This document shows, piece after piece, positions 1 through 10,950 of a DNA stretch of 64,000 nucleotides. Under the pieces are notes generated by a model. That model saw only the letters and a list, made by a program, of their open reading frames with translations. It was not told the origin of the DNA and ran no database searches. The position numbers were made by a program, and so were the translations under genes. This DNA comes from Sternotherus odoratus (lineage: Eukaryota > Chordata > Testudines > Kinosternidae): positions 41,196,133 to 41,260,132 of the forward strand of contig JAVMKO010000005.1 of NCBI GenBank assembly GCA_032164245.1, in the 5' to 3' direction. Numbering within the stretch: position 1 is the first letter of the stretch; every line of letters begins with the position of its first letter.

Positions 1-872
1 TGAGGCAAGCCTGGACATTGCACATGAGGCTCTAAGCTGACCCTTGTGTGTATATGATCCTCAAGTGTATGTGATCCTCACGGTACAAGGCACCAGGCTG
101 CAAATATGGTGGCTCATGGAGTAAATCTGAGAAAAGCTGGACTGGTGGCACTAGCTGTGTCTGACATTGAAAAGCTGTGGGAAAGTGGAGTTGGAAACCC
201 TCCACACAAGAGGCTTCCCACTCATAAGATCATATCCCTGGCACCTCCATCTGCTCCTCCCACGGTGCCTCAGCAATAGTGACTCAGTGAGTCACCTCTT
301 CCTAGTGTCACCATTCCATGCAATGTCTTGCTGATACACCAGATCTGCTTGGTTTGCTTTGGTGCTGAAGAGCCTCCAAGAGTAAGTGCATATTCTATAA
401 GACCAGTTGGCATTATTGCCATGCTGAGGTCAACACTCTGTGATTACGAAAGGCCTCAGGTCGTTTTCTGCAACAGGTCTACATTAGACCAAATGTCCAA
501 ACCCAATTCCATTTCCACTTTGCTTTCCTAAAATCCTCTCACACACTACTGGGCTGTGGAGTTATGTGGCTCTGTGCTGTTATACAGCTGCTGCATTCCA
601 CCCATTACCTATGAAAAGCTGTGTGTGATCCTTTAGGATGTAAGGAAGCATACAAAAAAAAAAACCCATCCCAAACCACAATACACCATCATTACCCAGC
701 CCACGACTAGATCAGTGCCTTCATTCCTTTCCACAACATCAAAAACATCAAGACAACTACAATCATACCCACATGCAGGAGATGCAGCTAACGGACTGAG
801 TTTGACTCTGGCTGACTATCAAGAAATCTGAGTGGAGATATTCAAAGCCATCTAAGGGATTTTGACACAAGA
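1..872. other. Unique DNA without a recognised gene
   Basis: No splice-flanked open frame, RNA gene or confident repeat is seen. The longest frame is about 67 codons and has no recognisable domain. A short A-run lies near 651-664. It is probably intergenic or intronic. Confidence 0.5.
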
Positions 873-1090
873 TGGAATCTCACTTCATGGTTTCTAATCC
901 CAGCTCTTCCACTGAGTCCATGTGATATTGGGGTTGGTCCTGCTTTGAGCAGGGGGTTGGACTAGATAACCTTCTGAGGGCTCTGCCAATCCTAATCTTC
1001 TGTGATTCTATGATCTTGGGCAACTCATTTAAAGTCTTGGGACAATATTACCCATCTTGGTTAGCACTCCTAAGATCTACATTTATAAAT
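873..1090 (+). repeat. MIR-like SINE split by a CR1 tail
   Basis: The left part reads as the MIR core (CCCAGCTCTTCCACTGAGTC). The right part resumes with CTTGGGCAACTCATTTAAAG, the usual MIR continuation of TGTGACCTTGGGCAAGTCA. The two halves are separated by an 88-bp CR1-type tail, so the MIR is the older element. Outer ends are decayed and approximate. Confidence 0.6.
926..1013 (+). mobile_element. CR1-type 3' tail inserted in a MIR
   Basis: Contains GGTCCTGCTTTGAGCAGGGG, GGTTGGACTAGATAACC and ends with GATTCTATGA. This is the 3' terminus shared by turtle CR1 LINEs and their dependent tRNA-SINEs. Only the last ~88 bp are present, as expected for strong 5' truncation. It could derive from either a LINE or a SINE. 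Confidence 0.75.
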
Positions 1091-1121
1091 AAGAAGCTAT
1101 GCTTTATGTGGTAGCAGTTCA

Positions 1122-1222
1122 GGAAAGTATTTAAGCACATGCCTAAATTTAAGCATGTCTGTAATCCCACTGTAGTCAACTGGTCTCCTGCTTAAAATTA
1201 AATGCCCTGCTGAACTGGGGCT
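1122..1222. repeat. Palindromic interspersed repeat fragment
   Basis: TTAAGCACATGCCTAAATTT and its partly inverted partner (CCTGCTTAAAATTAAATGCC) flank a centre resembling CCCACTGTAGTCAACTGG. This matches a high-copy palindromic reptile repeat built on alternating TTAAGCAC and GTGCTTAA blocks. Probably a decayed non-autonomous DNA transposon. Confidence 0.45.
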
Positions 1223-1617
1223 TATCATATGAAATGTGGTAGGTAGTGAATCAGCCTTTTACCCTGGACACCAGATCCAAATGCTGACTTAGGTCACTGG
1301 TGAGTGTTTTTCAACTGACTCATCCTCGCTGTCCCTCCAGTATAGCAGGGTTTACTTCTCTTTCCAAGAAACACACGGCTGTCACGGAGTGCCATTTGCC
1401 AGCATTAGCTTGTACCCAAATGGGGGAAAAAAACCTCCCCACAGATTCCAGTAAAGCAGAGATTTGTAATGACTGCAGAGAAACCGGGCACCCCTGCTTT
1501 TGATTTCCGATCACAGCTCTCCATTTCTCCACCAAGAACACAGAAAATGATTAGTCATGTAGCACATATTGATTTGGTAGGCTTCATTTTAAAAATTATG
1601 TTTCCCAATATTGTTCT

Positions 1618-1641
1618 TTTATTATTATTATTATTATTACT
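1618..1641. repeat. (TTA)n microsatellite
   Basis: About eight TTA units in an AT-rich context. Ordinary simple repeat. Confidence 0.9.
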
Positions 1642-2034
1642 GAAGCAAATTGTAACACACTGAACTGGAAATGGGTTAACTCCTTCCTAGATATGCTTTT
1701 ATAGCTCATTTTCTCACTGACAGAACAGAACCCATAAACTGAGACTTTTCTCTAAACACAAGAAATAAAAGAAAGACTTCATAAAAAGATGCCTAGTTAT
1801 AATACTTTGGCCATGGGCACTTCCCTCCTCCCTCCCTCAACTCCCCATAATTAATTCCATCCCCAACCATACACCTCTCAGAAGCTTTTTATTTGGAGTA
1901 TTTATTGACAAGGAATATACAGTGACTGGTGGGGTGGGGTGGAGGAAGGTGAGGTGAGATAGGCCAGTTGGCGTGTGAGACATGCTCTCCAGTCACACGT
2001 GCCCAAAACAGTGGATGTGTTCTAAAGCTATACA

Positions 2035-2150
2035 CACTAGCTCATCCAGAAGTTATGGGCTAGAGGCAGCAACAATCACTGCCCTATGTTATGCAGGAGG
2101 TCAGACTTAACGATCTAATGGTCCCTTCAGTCCTTAAAAAAATCTATGAA
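2035..2150 (+). repeat. CR1-like 3' tail fragment
   Basis: Contains ATGCAGGAGGTCAGACTTAA followed by CGATCTAATGGTCCCTTC and ends at AATCTATGAA. This matches a second CR1/SINE tail subtype (GGTCAGACTAGATGATCTAATGG) rather than the subtype at 926-1013. Confidence 0.6.
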
Positions 2151-2665
2151 CAAGGTTATGTGCACTATCCTCTGCTTCTTCTGCATTTCCACTATCCCTC
2201 GGCCATCTGTGGTAGCCTTTCTCCAAGCTGGGGCTCAAGCTCTCCTGAGTCTGATGCCTCTGCCATTTTTGGACATTTCCTTCCAAAGATTTTCCTGGAA
2301 GACCTGGATGGCTCCAAGGTTTGGAGTGAGACAGAGAGTCTAGTTTCAGTTCTAGATAACCAACTGAAATGCAGGTCACCTCAAGCAGTCTCTTATCCCC
2401 CGACTCCAAGTCTTTCATCGGTGCAAGCAGGGCACAAAAACAGCTCCTGAGAGCAACCTGAGACCAGGAAACTTCATTAGTAAGTGGAGCTGTATTCTAA
2501 TCAATCAGAGCTCACAGCATTACTCTGGCTGCAGCTTCTTTCTTCTTTTAAATATATATTGTGCTTTAGGTTGCTAATTAACTAGGCTTCCGATTCATCA
2601 GCACTTTGGCCACACTCCTGCTATCCACGCTCTCCATCTCCTCCTCTGAGCTCATTTCTATTCTT

Positions 2666-2760
2666 TGGGCCTGATTCTCCTCTCACTTATACCAGAGTCA
2701 TTCCAGGAACTTCGGTGAGGTTTTACACCATCATAAAGGAGACAGGAATCAGACCGCTTT
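2666..2760. repeat. Palindromic GGGCCTGATTCT-type fragment
   Basis: Starts TTGGGCCTGATTCTCCTCTC, includes a decayed ACACCA.../GGTGAGG core and ends near GGAATCAGACC. It belongs to a common reptile palindromic repeat whose halves carry GGGCC(A/T)GATTCT and CAGAATC(T)GGCCC. Related fragments occur near 56380 and 63057. Confidence 0.4.
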
Positions 2761-2769
2761 TCTTCTAAT

Positions 2770-3395
2770 CCCTGTTTCACCCTGCCAAAGGGTTGTTTGG
2801 TTTGGTTTTAAGGTTCTTAATTTAACCAAGCTATAGCTTCCGTTTCCTCCAGAATCAACATTTTTCTCTGTCGTTTGACATTTTTTTTATTTTATTTTTA
2901 CATGTGGCCTCCAAAAGGGTATAATTTACAGTTAATACCATGCAATCAAAGACGATGGCAGCATTGCTATGAGCAGAGCAATCCTGGCTCCTAATCGTGG
3001 CTCACAGGCGCTGCAGAAAAATTACAATCCCGTACGTAGAATGGTGAAGACCTGCTCCCACAAATGCACACATTTTTTTATTTTAAAGGCGTATTGAATG
3101 AGGGAAAACTCTCAGCCTCTAAGCACTCAGAAGGACGTGTTAATGAAGTACGTGCGAAAGATACAGCGATGTTGACTCTGGAGAATGAAATCCTTGACTA
3201 GCTACAGAACAGGACACAGACATTGTGGCACGATGTGCCTCACTTCTGTTCGGAGAGGGCCCCTGTAGTGGAGTGAGAGAAGAGGCAATTTTCAGAGCCA
3301 TTCTGTGTTTAGTGATGTGGAAACCTGTCCCACTAGGAACTGATCTGAGACCACCAAACTCATCTCACATCCACCACTGAGCAGCCTACAGGCAA
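2770..3395. other. Unique AT-rich interval without gene
   Basis: No supported exon, RNA gene or recognised repeat. The part from about 2820 to 3200 is AT-rich and looks little degraded, with several short T-runs. It could be ordinary intronic DNA or contain conserved non-coding sequence. Confidence 0.4.
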
Positions 3396-3434
3396 GAAGG
3401 CCCAGACCCTCAAAATTATTTAGGTGCCTAACTC

Positions 3435-4521
3435 TAGGCTGACCATATTTCCTTTAGACAAAAACGGGACATTGGGAGGGCAAAAACGGGACAGGGTGTG
3501 GGGGGGGGGGCATGGCCCCACCTGGGCCCCCCAGCACCGGGCGGGGGGGATGCAGAGGGGGGTTGGGGGGGATGGATGGAGGAATAAGCAGAACAGGGAT
3601 GGGGGATGAAGAGGATGGAGAGAGAGAGAGAGAAGGGGGGATGAGGGATGAAGATGATGGAGGGGACGGAGGGAGAGAAGGCGCGAAGGTGAGAAAGGGA
3701 GAGGATGGATGGATGAGAGAAGATGGGGGTAGGGAGCAGGGTGGATGGAGGAGGCAAGGGACAGCGAGAAGGAGGGATGGAGAGAAGGGAGATGGAAGAG
3801 GAGGCAGTGGACGGAGGGAGAGAGAGAAGGGAGGGATGGAGAAGGGGGATAGAGAGAAGGAAGAGAGGGATGGAGGGATAGAGAGAAGGGAGGAAGGAAG
3901 GGATGGAGGGATGGAGAAGGGGATAGAGAGAAGGGATGGAGGAAGTGAGAGGAGGCAGTGGACAGAGGGAGAGAGCAGGGAGGAAGGGGGGGATGGAGAG
4001 AAGGAGGAATAGAGAGGAAGAGGCTGCAGCGGGCGACGGGCTGGAGGAGGCGGCAGATCAGAGCTGTCAGGAGCCGCAGCTGGGAGCGGAGCGAGCCGGC
4101 GGGGGGGGGCTGCCGGCCAGGTTTTCTGAAGAGAGAAGGGACGGAGGGAGTGAGAGGAGGCAGTGGACAGAGGGAGAGAGCAGGGACGGAGGGAGTGAGA
4201 GGAGGCAGTGGACAGAGGGAGAGAGCAGGGAGGAAGGGGGGGATGGAGAGAAGGGAGGGAAGGAGGAATAGAGAGGAGGAGGCTGCAGCTGGCGGCGGGC
4301 TGGAGGAGGCGGCAGATCAGAGCTGTCAGGAGCCACACCCGGGGGCCCGAGCGAGCCGGCGGCGGCGGCGGCGGGGGGGGACATTTTATGATTCCATGTT
4401 TTTTCTGAGTCCTGCCCCAAAAACGGGACAAAATTGATATTTTGGTCAAAAAGACGGGACGGTTAAAAAACATTAAAAAAACGGGACTGTCCCGTTCAAA
4501 ACGGGACGTATGGTCAGCCTA
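3435..4521 (+). mobile_element. Non-autonomous hAT element, 1.09 kb, with 8-bp TSD
   Basis: Terminal inverted repeats are TAGGCTGACCATA at the left and TATGGTCAGCCTA at the right. CCTAACTC is duplicated exactly at 3427-3434 and 4522-4529. An 8-bp duplication with TAGG-type ends is diagnostic of the hAT superfamily. Subterminal AAACGGGAC motifs occur in both orientations near both ends. The interior is GA-rich and GC-rich, with no transposase domain, so it would depend on a transposase in trans. Its ends resemble those of the element at 12575-14454, but the interiors are different. Confidence 0.88.
3957..4345 (+). repeat. Internal tandem duplication (~250-bp period) in the hAT
   Basis: The block running from GTGGACAGAGGGAGAGAGCA through GAGGCGGCAGATCAGAGCTG to GAGCGAGCCGGCGG begins at about 3957 and again at about 4208. 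The second copy has small indels and a GGC expansion. A shorter exact duplication (GGAGTGAGAGGAGGCAGTGG) also sits at 4147-4228. The duplication lies wholly inside the transposon. Confidence 0.8.
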
Positions 4522-4941
4522 CCTAACTCCCACTAAAACCAGTGGGAAATCAGTGGGAGTTAGACATCTAAATGCCTTCGAAGACCTGGGCCTCAGGAGT
4601 TTCAGTTGCTATCTGCCAGCCTAGCGGTGGCACAAAAGATTCCTTCCACACTTCCCTCCCTTGCTCCCAGGCTCAGGGAACAAGAGCCAAGTGAGGCTCT
4701 GGATTTAAAGGACCCAAATGTGGGGCTCTGAGGAGCAGGGCTACTTTGCATTGTGATAACTCTAGAAGAATCATAGAAGTGGCTAAGCACAGCAACTTTC
4801 AGGAAAAGGAATGAGAACCCAGAGAGCAGATCTGCTTTAAGTCTCAGGTCAGAAAAGCACATAAGCTCATGCCTAACTTCAAGCTCACGTTTTAATCATC
4901 TCTATTCAGCAAAGTTAAAGTGGGTGCTTAAGTGTCTAGCT

Positions 4942-5105
4942 CAGTGGTTTTCAACCTGTGGTCCATGGACCCCCCAGCGGTCTGCAGACTATATCTAAAG
5001 GGTCTGCAAAAGGATGTTGCTATGTTGCAGACTATGTGTAAGGTTTCCAAAGAGGTCTGTCAACTCCATTGGGGTCCGCAGATGAAAAAAGATTGAAAGC
5101 CCCTG
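4942..5105 (+). mobile_element. hAT-type MITE fragment
   Basis: Left end CAGTGGTTTTCAACCTGTGG, then CATGGACCCCCCAGCGGTC. The right end AAAGATTGAAAGCCCCTG is a decayed inverse of the left terminus. This is the familiar CAGTGGTTTTCAACC hAT terminus. No exact target duplication survives. Confidence 0.65.
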
Positions 5106-5139
5106 GTGCCTTAGTGGTGTTGCAATGTGCTTGACCCCT

Positions 5140-5177
5140 AATATTATGTTTGAGCCCCAATATTATGTTTGAGCCCC
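5140..5177 (+). repeat. 19-bp tandem duplication
   Basis: The unit AATATTATGTTTGAGCCCC occurs twice head to tail, followed by a partial third copy (AATATT) that overlaps the target duplication of the adjacent Penelope fold-back. Confidence 0.85.
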
Positions 5178-5189
5178 AATATTTATTCA

Positions 5190-5336
5190 GGTTTAAGATT
5201 AGCAGCTGTGTTAGTAAGACGAGGAAGACTTTGTAGCACCTAAGAGACTAACCAGTTTATTTCAGCATAAGCTTTCGTGGGCTATAGCCCACTTAACTGG
5301 TTAGTCTCTAAGGTGCTACAAAGTCTTCCTCGTCTT
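5190..5336. mobile_element. Penelope-like fold-back element
   Basis: Two 42-bp arms (5216-5257 and 5295-5336) are nearly perfect inverted copies carrying TTTGTAGCACC...GAGACTAACCAG and its complement. The centre is GCATAAGCTTTCGTGGGCTA. The insertion is flanked by AATATTTATTCA (5178-5189) and AATATGTATTCA (5337-5348), a 12-bp target duplication with one mismatch. The arms match the terminal repeat of turtle Penelope-like elements. No coding sequence remains. Confidence 0.75.
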
Positions 5337-5408
5337 AATATGTATTCAATTATCTTTGGAGTGGGAAGAACCAACTACTTCATTTTCTCAAAGGATCAAA
5401 TCAAATAG

Positions 5409-5655
5409 CAGGGGTAAGCACGCGAGCTGATTTTCAGTGGCACTCACACTGCCTGGGTCCTGGCCACTGGTCCGGGGGACTCTGCATTTTAATTTAATTT
5501 TAAATGAAGCTTCTTAAACATTTTTAAAACCTTATTTACTTTATATACAACAAACCTTCTAAAAATGTTAAAATGTATTACTGGCACGCAAACTGTAAAT
5601 TAGATTGAATAAATGAAGACTTGGCCCACTATTTCAGAAAGGTTGCCGACCGCTG
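5409..5655 (+). mobile_element. hAT MITE, copy 1 of a 260-bp family
   Basis: Starts CAGGGGTAAGCACGCGAGCT and shares GTGGCACTCACACTGCC, TGGTCCGGGGGACT and ATGAAGACTTGGCCCAC with the copy at 7198-7455. The right end is a decayed inverse (GGTTGCCGACCGCTG). The target duplication is imperfect (TCAAATAG versus TGAAATAG). Confidence 0.75.
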
Positions 5656-5659
5656 AAAT

Positions 5660-7189
5660 AGAAGCATGTTGGGCCTCACTCACGTTGACCCTTGCTCCAT
5701 GTACAAGTAACACACACAAATCAGAGACAGCTCCTACTGTGGTAGGTTTTTTCTGGATTAATTCAATAGATTAAAATCTGCTTTTCAAACTCTCCAGAGT
5801 CAGGAGGCAGACTCCAGATTTTCTTGCCAGGCTCCCATCTTTTGCCTGTTCAGGACGATGCCATACTTATCTGATCTTCTACTCTCAGCCAAATGCAATA
5901 AATCTGAAAAGTAAGCTGTTCCCAGAGAGGTTTCTGTTTTCTTCTCTCTCACAGGTAGTTCCAAAGGCAGATGGTGCAGCCATGCAGAATGTCACATGGT
6001 CATATCAGAATACTGAGCTCTCTGGCAACATTACACCAGGTGATCTGAGGAAACATGGTTCTGTCATGCCTTGAAAACAGTAGGTAAGTAATGCAGAGGT
6101 GCTAGCTCTTCTCCATGTGCTTTTGTACCCTATGCTGCCCTTATTACAGAATCAGACACATGGAGAAGTAAGGCAGCTAAGTGGATTGGGAATGAGATAT
6201 GCAGCCCTTCCAGTTCAGCTCAGCCTGTGTGCCATGAACTGCTGGGTCTCAGTCCAGTTCCTAACGGCCAGGTATCTGCATCACAAAATCACCATTGCTG
6301 GCCTCACGGCTGTCTCAGCAAGGACTCTGAGAGGCCAGGCACTCCCTGGGCCACGAAGAATGACACAGAGTGGGGGTCCCTCCAGGTCAGGCTGGAAAAA
6401 CACTGACAAAGCAGCCTGGAGGGAGCTTTACCTGATGTTGCCTCTACTGTGCTCATGCCAGGCTTGCTCTCCAGGACATACAGTCCAGCACCGGCACTGA
6501 ATTCACCTATGAGGACAAGACACATTTAAATAAAGTAGAATAAAGGTGAAACTAAGAAGCTGGGAAGATTCAGGGCCATCGCCACTGAGCATAATGGATC
6601 ACAGTAGTTACCTTTGAGAAACCCAGGGAAAGAGGGTAACGGTTCATACACAGTGTGTTTGAGTAAGAGGAACTGGAGGGGTACCAATGGCTTAGGCATG
6701 CACTGCAGACAGACTATTACTGTATACACCACCGACACAGCACCTCGCGGGGCCAGCTGAAGGAGATTGCCACTGGCTGGCGCTAGTCACAAGTCCTTTC
6801 TGTGCGCCGGTGACATGATCATACAAAAAGGCAATGCATCAGGAGGGCACTAAAGGGTGCACAGTCCTGACACACATGAAGTCCTGGCCCACACTAGACC
6901 CTGGGGGCCACACTTACACCACCCCCCCCTTAGGCGTGGCAGTAGCTATACTGACTGGACCCAGCTTGAGGGGGACCATTCTTAAAAGGATGGAGAGTAG
7001 ACAAGGGGGAGCCTCTGCCAAAGAAGGGCATGGGGGGGAGAGCTGTTCAAAAGAGGTGCCAGCTACAGAGCTTAGCAGTACCATGGTTTCACTGCCAGGA
7101 ATAGTCCTGTGCTATTAGTGCAGAAAGACTTTCCAGCCCTAAAGCTAGCACGGGCATCGTCTACAATAAGTATCTGTTTAACCCTGATG
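5660..7189. other. Unique DNA without a recognised gene
   Basis: Frames up to 133 codons occur but have no domain, no splice-site framing and no codon pattern that I can call coding. No RNA gene or clear repeat is recognised. Confidence 0.5.
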
Positions 7190-7197
7190 GTCTATAG

Positions 7198-7455
7198 CAG
7201 GGGTAGGCAACCTCTGGCAAGCGTGCCAAAGGCGGCACACAAGCTGACTTTTAGTGGCACTCACACTGCCCAGGCCCTGGCCACCAGTCCGGGGGACTTC
7301 ACATTTTAATTTAATTTTAAATGAAGCTTTTTAAACAGTTTAAAAGCCGTATTTACTTACATACAACAATAGTTTATAGACAGAGAAAGATACCTTAAAT
7401 TAGAGTGAATAAATGAAGACTCGGCCCACCGCTTCTGAAAGGCTGCCAACCCCTG
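7198..7455 (+). mobile_element. hAT MITE, copy 2, with perfect 8-bp TSD
   Basis: Ends are CAGGGGTAGGCAACCTCTGG and GGCTGCCAACCCCTG, which are inverted partners. GTCTATAG flanks it exactly at 7190-7197 and 7456-7463. It is 258 bp with no coding capacity. The AT-rich centre TTTTAATTTAATTTTAAATG is shared with copy 1. Confidence 0.88.
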
Positions 7456-7710
7456 GTCTATAGCCTATCCCTGGGATTCTGTTTAAGGGTTTGATTGCTC
7501 ATCTTTATTTTGGAATTGCTGACAGACCCTTAGCTATTTATGGCTCTTACCAGTGGTTGCCCATTTAAATAGAAAGAAAGAAGGGAACCTAAAGGTGTTG
7601 TGCTGTTTGTATTTAATTTACCCATCCGGTACATACTGCCCTGCTATGCTGCCCAGACCCCTGAGTCTGTCTTTCCATTTCTTTTGCATCAATAAACAAG
7701 AAGGCTGGAA

Positions 7711-7734
7711 ATGGGGGGGAGGAGGGAGAGAGAG

Positions 7735-7774
<40 letters not shown>

Positions 7775-7790
7775 CATGCATGCGCGTGGT
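7711..7790 (+). repeat. (GA)n-(TG)n-(CG/CA) microsatellite
   Basis: A short GGGGA/GAGA stretch runs into about 14 TG units, then alternating GC and GCATGCATGCGCG. The alternating purine-pyrimidine run could adopt Z-DNA, but this is a common simple-repeat type. Confidence 0.9.
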
Positions 7791-7869
7791 GGGGGGTTTG
7801 CTGGTTGTTTTTGAAGTGCAATATTTGGCATTGTTATTGTGTCAGTGATTTAAATGTGCTGATCAAGTC

Positions 7870-9985
7870 GGTGACAGCTTAAATGGATCCAGCCCCCAGC
7901 CTTCCCCTCCCCCTTCTCCCAGCCTGCAGTTAGTCTCTGTTACAGATGGAAGGCTGACAACTTCTCCTCAGGAACAATAGGAAGTGGGAGAATAGGTGGA
8001 GAGCCCTGTCATTGTTCAGGTTAGGGTTTCTTTTGGGGGTCGCTGGTGGTTGTTGTTTTAAAAGATGAGGAAAATGGAGATACTTCTTCTGTGCTAGTGC
8101 CTACAAGAAGGCAGGTGCCACCTCTGTGAATCCATGACTATGCATCCAACTGCACCTGCCCTCAAGGTGAGAGATACATAGGGGAACAAAAGAGATAGGC
8201 CTTAAAGACTGCTTTGCATCTCCCCCTACTTGCTCTGCAGTGACAACCTTCTGATATCAGACAGCCAACGCTCCCCATCTGCTCTCTCACTCCCTGTGTA
8301 CTCCCACCTCCTGCTGCCCGACAAAACAGATCTCCCCATGCTGGCTTCCCCTCCTACTTTACTGAAGGTTAGCCAGGTGTGCAGCTTAGCCTGGCTGTCC
8401 AGATGCCAATCAGGGGCAAAAGGTGAGGGGGTCGCTCTCTGGACCAGCTGTAAGAGGCAGAAAGGCTACATGGGGCAACTCCAGACGCAGCTGATGCAAA
8501 AGTGATTGTCTCCTGTCCTAAGACGTGCACAGTGAAGGCTGTCAAACACACCAGAGGGGCAAGAATAAGACAAGACAAGGCTGGAAAAATACAGACACAC
8601 ACGACACATACATTCGCACAGTATGTAGCATTTGAACCCCACTGGGAAATAAACATCAAAGCATCTTATTATTGCTGCTATCCTACTAATAACTGGGTTT
8701 GGCAGAATTCAATGTTTTATTTTTTTATAATTTCAACAACAATACCAATGTTTATTTGTAAGCATTTTTATTTTTATTTTTGCAACCATTTTAATTTTCA
8801 CGGTTGTAGTAAATTATGGGAGGGTCAGAAAATGGCAGCAGTCAGGCACTAAATATTGAATGACAGTAGATGTTGAGATTTAACAATTATAAAATTTAAC
8901 TTTTTTAAACACAAGCTGTCAACAGCACATATCAATATACAAAGTAAATGTCCTCAAATCAAACGTTCTTAAGTTTTTAAGCAGAATTTTTCTTACTTCG
9001 CCTATCTGTGTATTTCTATGATCAATCATCAATGGAAATATTTGTTGCCAGTTTGGGTGTGTACAGTGAATTTGACATTTACTGATAAAAATCTTACCCT
9101 TCTAAGTCTATTAATAAACACAAGCAAATCTAGTATAACCATAGCTGCTCTGGAATGGTCCAAATATAATGAGTGATGGGTAGCTCTGTAATACACTCCT
9201 CATTTACATTTGGTAGAACTGAATGTACAAAACTCACAGAGTAAATATGTGATGCTGTCATTCCTTACTGGTGGGAATAAAACTGTGCTCGGTCAGCTGC
9301 TTTGACTTTTTCACTTCCTCAATCATGTTTTGCTAAGGGGGTTAGGAAATGGGAACAGGGAATGAGAACACGGACACAGACAAGGCTCTGTGCTGTCAGA
9401 GCTGAGATGGGGAACACTAAGGAAGGAAACTGGAATCATTGCTTGCTGGAAGTTCACCCCAATAAACATTGAATTGTTGGCACAGTTGGACCTTGGGTAT
9501 TGTTGCTCTCTGTTCTTGCGAGAAGGACCAGGAAAGGATCAAGCACACTATGTAAATGAAAAGGGTATGGAGTCTGGAAGAGGGAATGTAGTGACACAGG
9601 TTAATCCCATGTCTCTAGGTCTAGGAGGAGTCAGCTATGGGAGGTGTTTGCTTTGAAAATTAAGGCCTTCTCTCTGTGGTGACACATGGCTGTGCACCTC
9701 TAACAGCACATGGATTCAATTAACTCATGTCAGACCCACATACTGCAGGAAGTTGGAAAGCAAAGGGCCATCTGCTGGGCTGGTGCTAGGAATTCATGAG
9801 TTCGCCCTGAAGTCACCAGCAAATGGGTTTCCTGGGCATCACCCTGCAGAAATCACCCGCATATCAGCACATGGAGAATGTGAGCTCGCTGTGAACTTAG
9901 CTCCATTGTGTAGTGGGAGACCTGCTATGGTAGACCCAGGGCAGACAGCTGCCAGAAAGGCCTGTAGTTAGAAGGGTTACTAAAG
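7870..9985. other. Unique DNA; AT-rich centre
   Basis: No gene, RNA gene or confident repeat. From about 8690 to 9250 it is AT-rich with many T-runs. Open frames (up to 116 codons) are unremarkable. Confidence 0.45.
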
Positions 9986-9989
9986 GGAA

Positions 9990-10400
9990 ATTGGGTCCAG
10001 CTGAGCAAGGCTGCCACAGCCACAAGCAGGGCCAGCTGAGGCCAGTTAAGGAGGCTGTCAGAGCCCTTTAAAGAGACTCCTCCCCAGAGAGGGGTGTGGG
10101 AGTTTGAGGAGTGAGTTTGGTGGAAGCAGGAGAGTATGAGGAGTTAGTTGGAGGAAGCGGGGACAAAGAGGCTGCCGGCAAGCAGGGGAGGAGAACAAAG
10201 GGTCCCTCCCAGGGGGAACCTAGCTTTCCGAGAGAGAGAGAGAGAGAGAAAGAGATATTATATATATATGCGCTAAGGAGCAGCGGAAAAACCGGGTCTG
10301 GCGCAGCCTGATCAGGGTGCCAGTGCCACGCCAGAACCCCAAAAGGACTTGAGTCAGGGGAGCCGAGGAGCCACCTTGTCACACGGCCCATGCAAATACA
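9990..10400 (+). repeat. LTR-like or unclassified turtle repeat segment
   Basis: Contains CCAGCTGAGGCCAGTTAAGG, GGCTGTCAGAGCCCTTTAAA and a GAGA/TATA simple tract (10240-10270). The composition and phrasing resemble the recurrent family at 28650, 31930, 35085 and 38540. No terminal repeats or target duplications were found, so the class is uncertain. Confidence 0.35.
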
Positions 10401-10664
10401 CTATCTGAAGTGAAAGCCCAGAGCAGGGATAGGGATGGGCAGGACAGCTGCATGGGTCACAATGAAGTGCAGCAAGGGAGTTTTGGTCTGGTGGCATCAC
10501 TACAGAATTCAGACAGCAGGGAATGGGAGGAGAATAGAAGCCAAGAGAGGAGGCTAGCGACGGGGAGCCCTGTAGTGCCAAGAAAGCAGGATGCCCACTG
10601 GAAGAAGAGGTGACGTGAGAGTAGATTATGGTTATTGATACCGATTTCTATGACAGCAACACCT

Positions 10665-10950
10665 GGAAGCCTCAGCAAATATCAGGGCCCCCCTTGTGCT
10701 AGCGGCTGTACAAAAGTGGCCCGACTCCATCAGTTGCAATCTTGGCATTAACTTCAGTGGAGCCCAGTTACACCCATGCTGAGAACCTTTGAAAAGGCCA
10801 CCCACCCTCCTGGCCCCAAAGGACTTGCAGTCTGAGCAGACAAGAGCGACAGAGCAGAGTAGGGGATGCAGAGAGGTGAACTGACCTGCTCAGGTCACAC
10901 CCCAGTCTAGCAAAACAGCTGGGATTAGAACCCAGGGCCTACAGGGCCAC
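10665..10950 (-). repeat. MIR-like SINE, minus strand
   Basis: Reads as the complement of a MIR: GTGCTAGCGGCTGTACAAA at the 3' side, then GGACTTGCAGTCTGAGCAGA, TGACCTGCTCAGGTCACACC and GGGATTAGAACCCAGGGCC. The 10730-10790 segment (TTAACTTCAGTGGAGCCCAG) looks like a fragment of another repeat inserted in the middle. Confidence 0.65.

Larger units (their letters stand above)
3402..4602. repeat. Older palindromic element split by a hAT insertion
   Basis: The left arm (CCTCAAAATTATTTAGGTGC, CTAACTC) and the right arm after 4522 (CTAACTCCCACTAAAACCAG, then GGGAGTTAGACATCTAAATG and GAAGACCTGGGCC) join into one palindromic repeat once the hAT element and one target copy are removed. The consensus type is TTAGGCACCTAACTCCCA facing its inverse. 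A second copy lies near 17155-17250. Confidence 0.6.

Noticed and set aside
3454..4473. 339-codon minus frame rich in proline and serine
   Set aside because: It is the antisense of the GA-rich interior of the hAT element at 3435-4521. Stop codons are simply rare in such biased sequence. No domain or start context supports a gene.
6099..6500. 133-codon plus frame as a host gene
   Set aside because: No domain, no splice framing and an ordinary length for chance in this composition.
7738..7790. (TG)n with GCGC tract as a Z-DNA regulatory element
   Set aside because: Common simple repeat with no adjacent gene. No further support.
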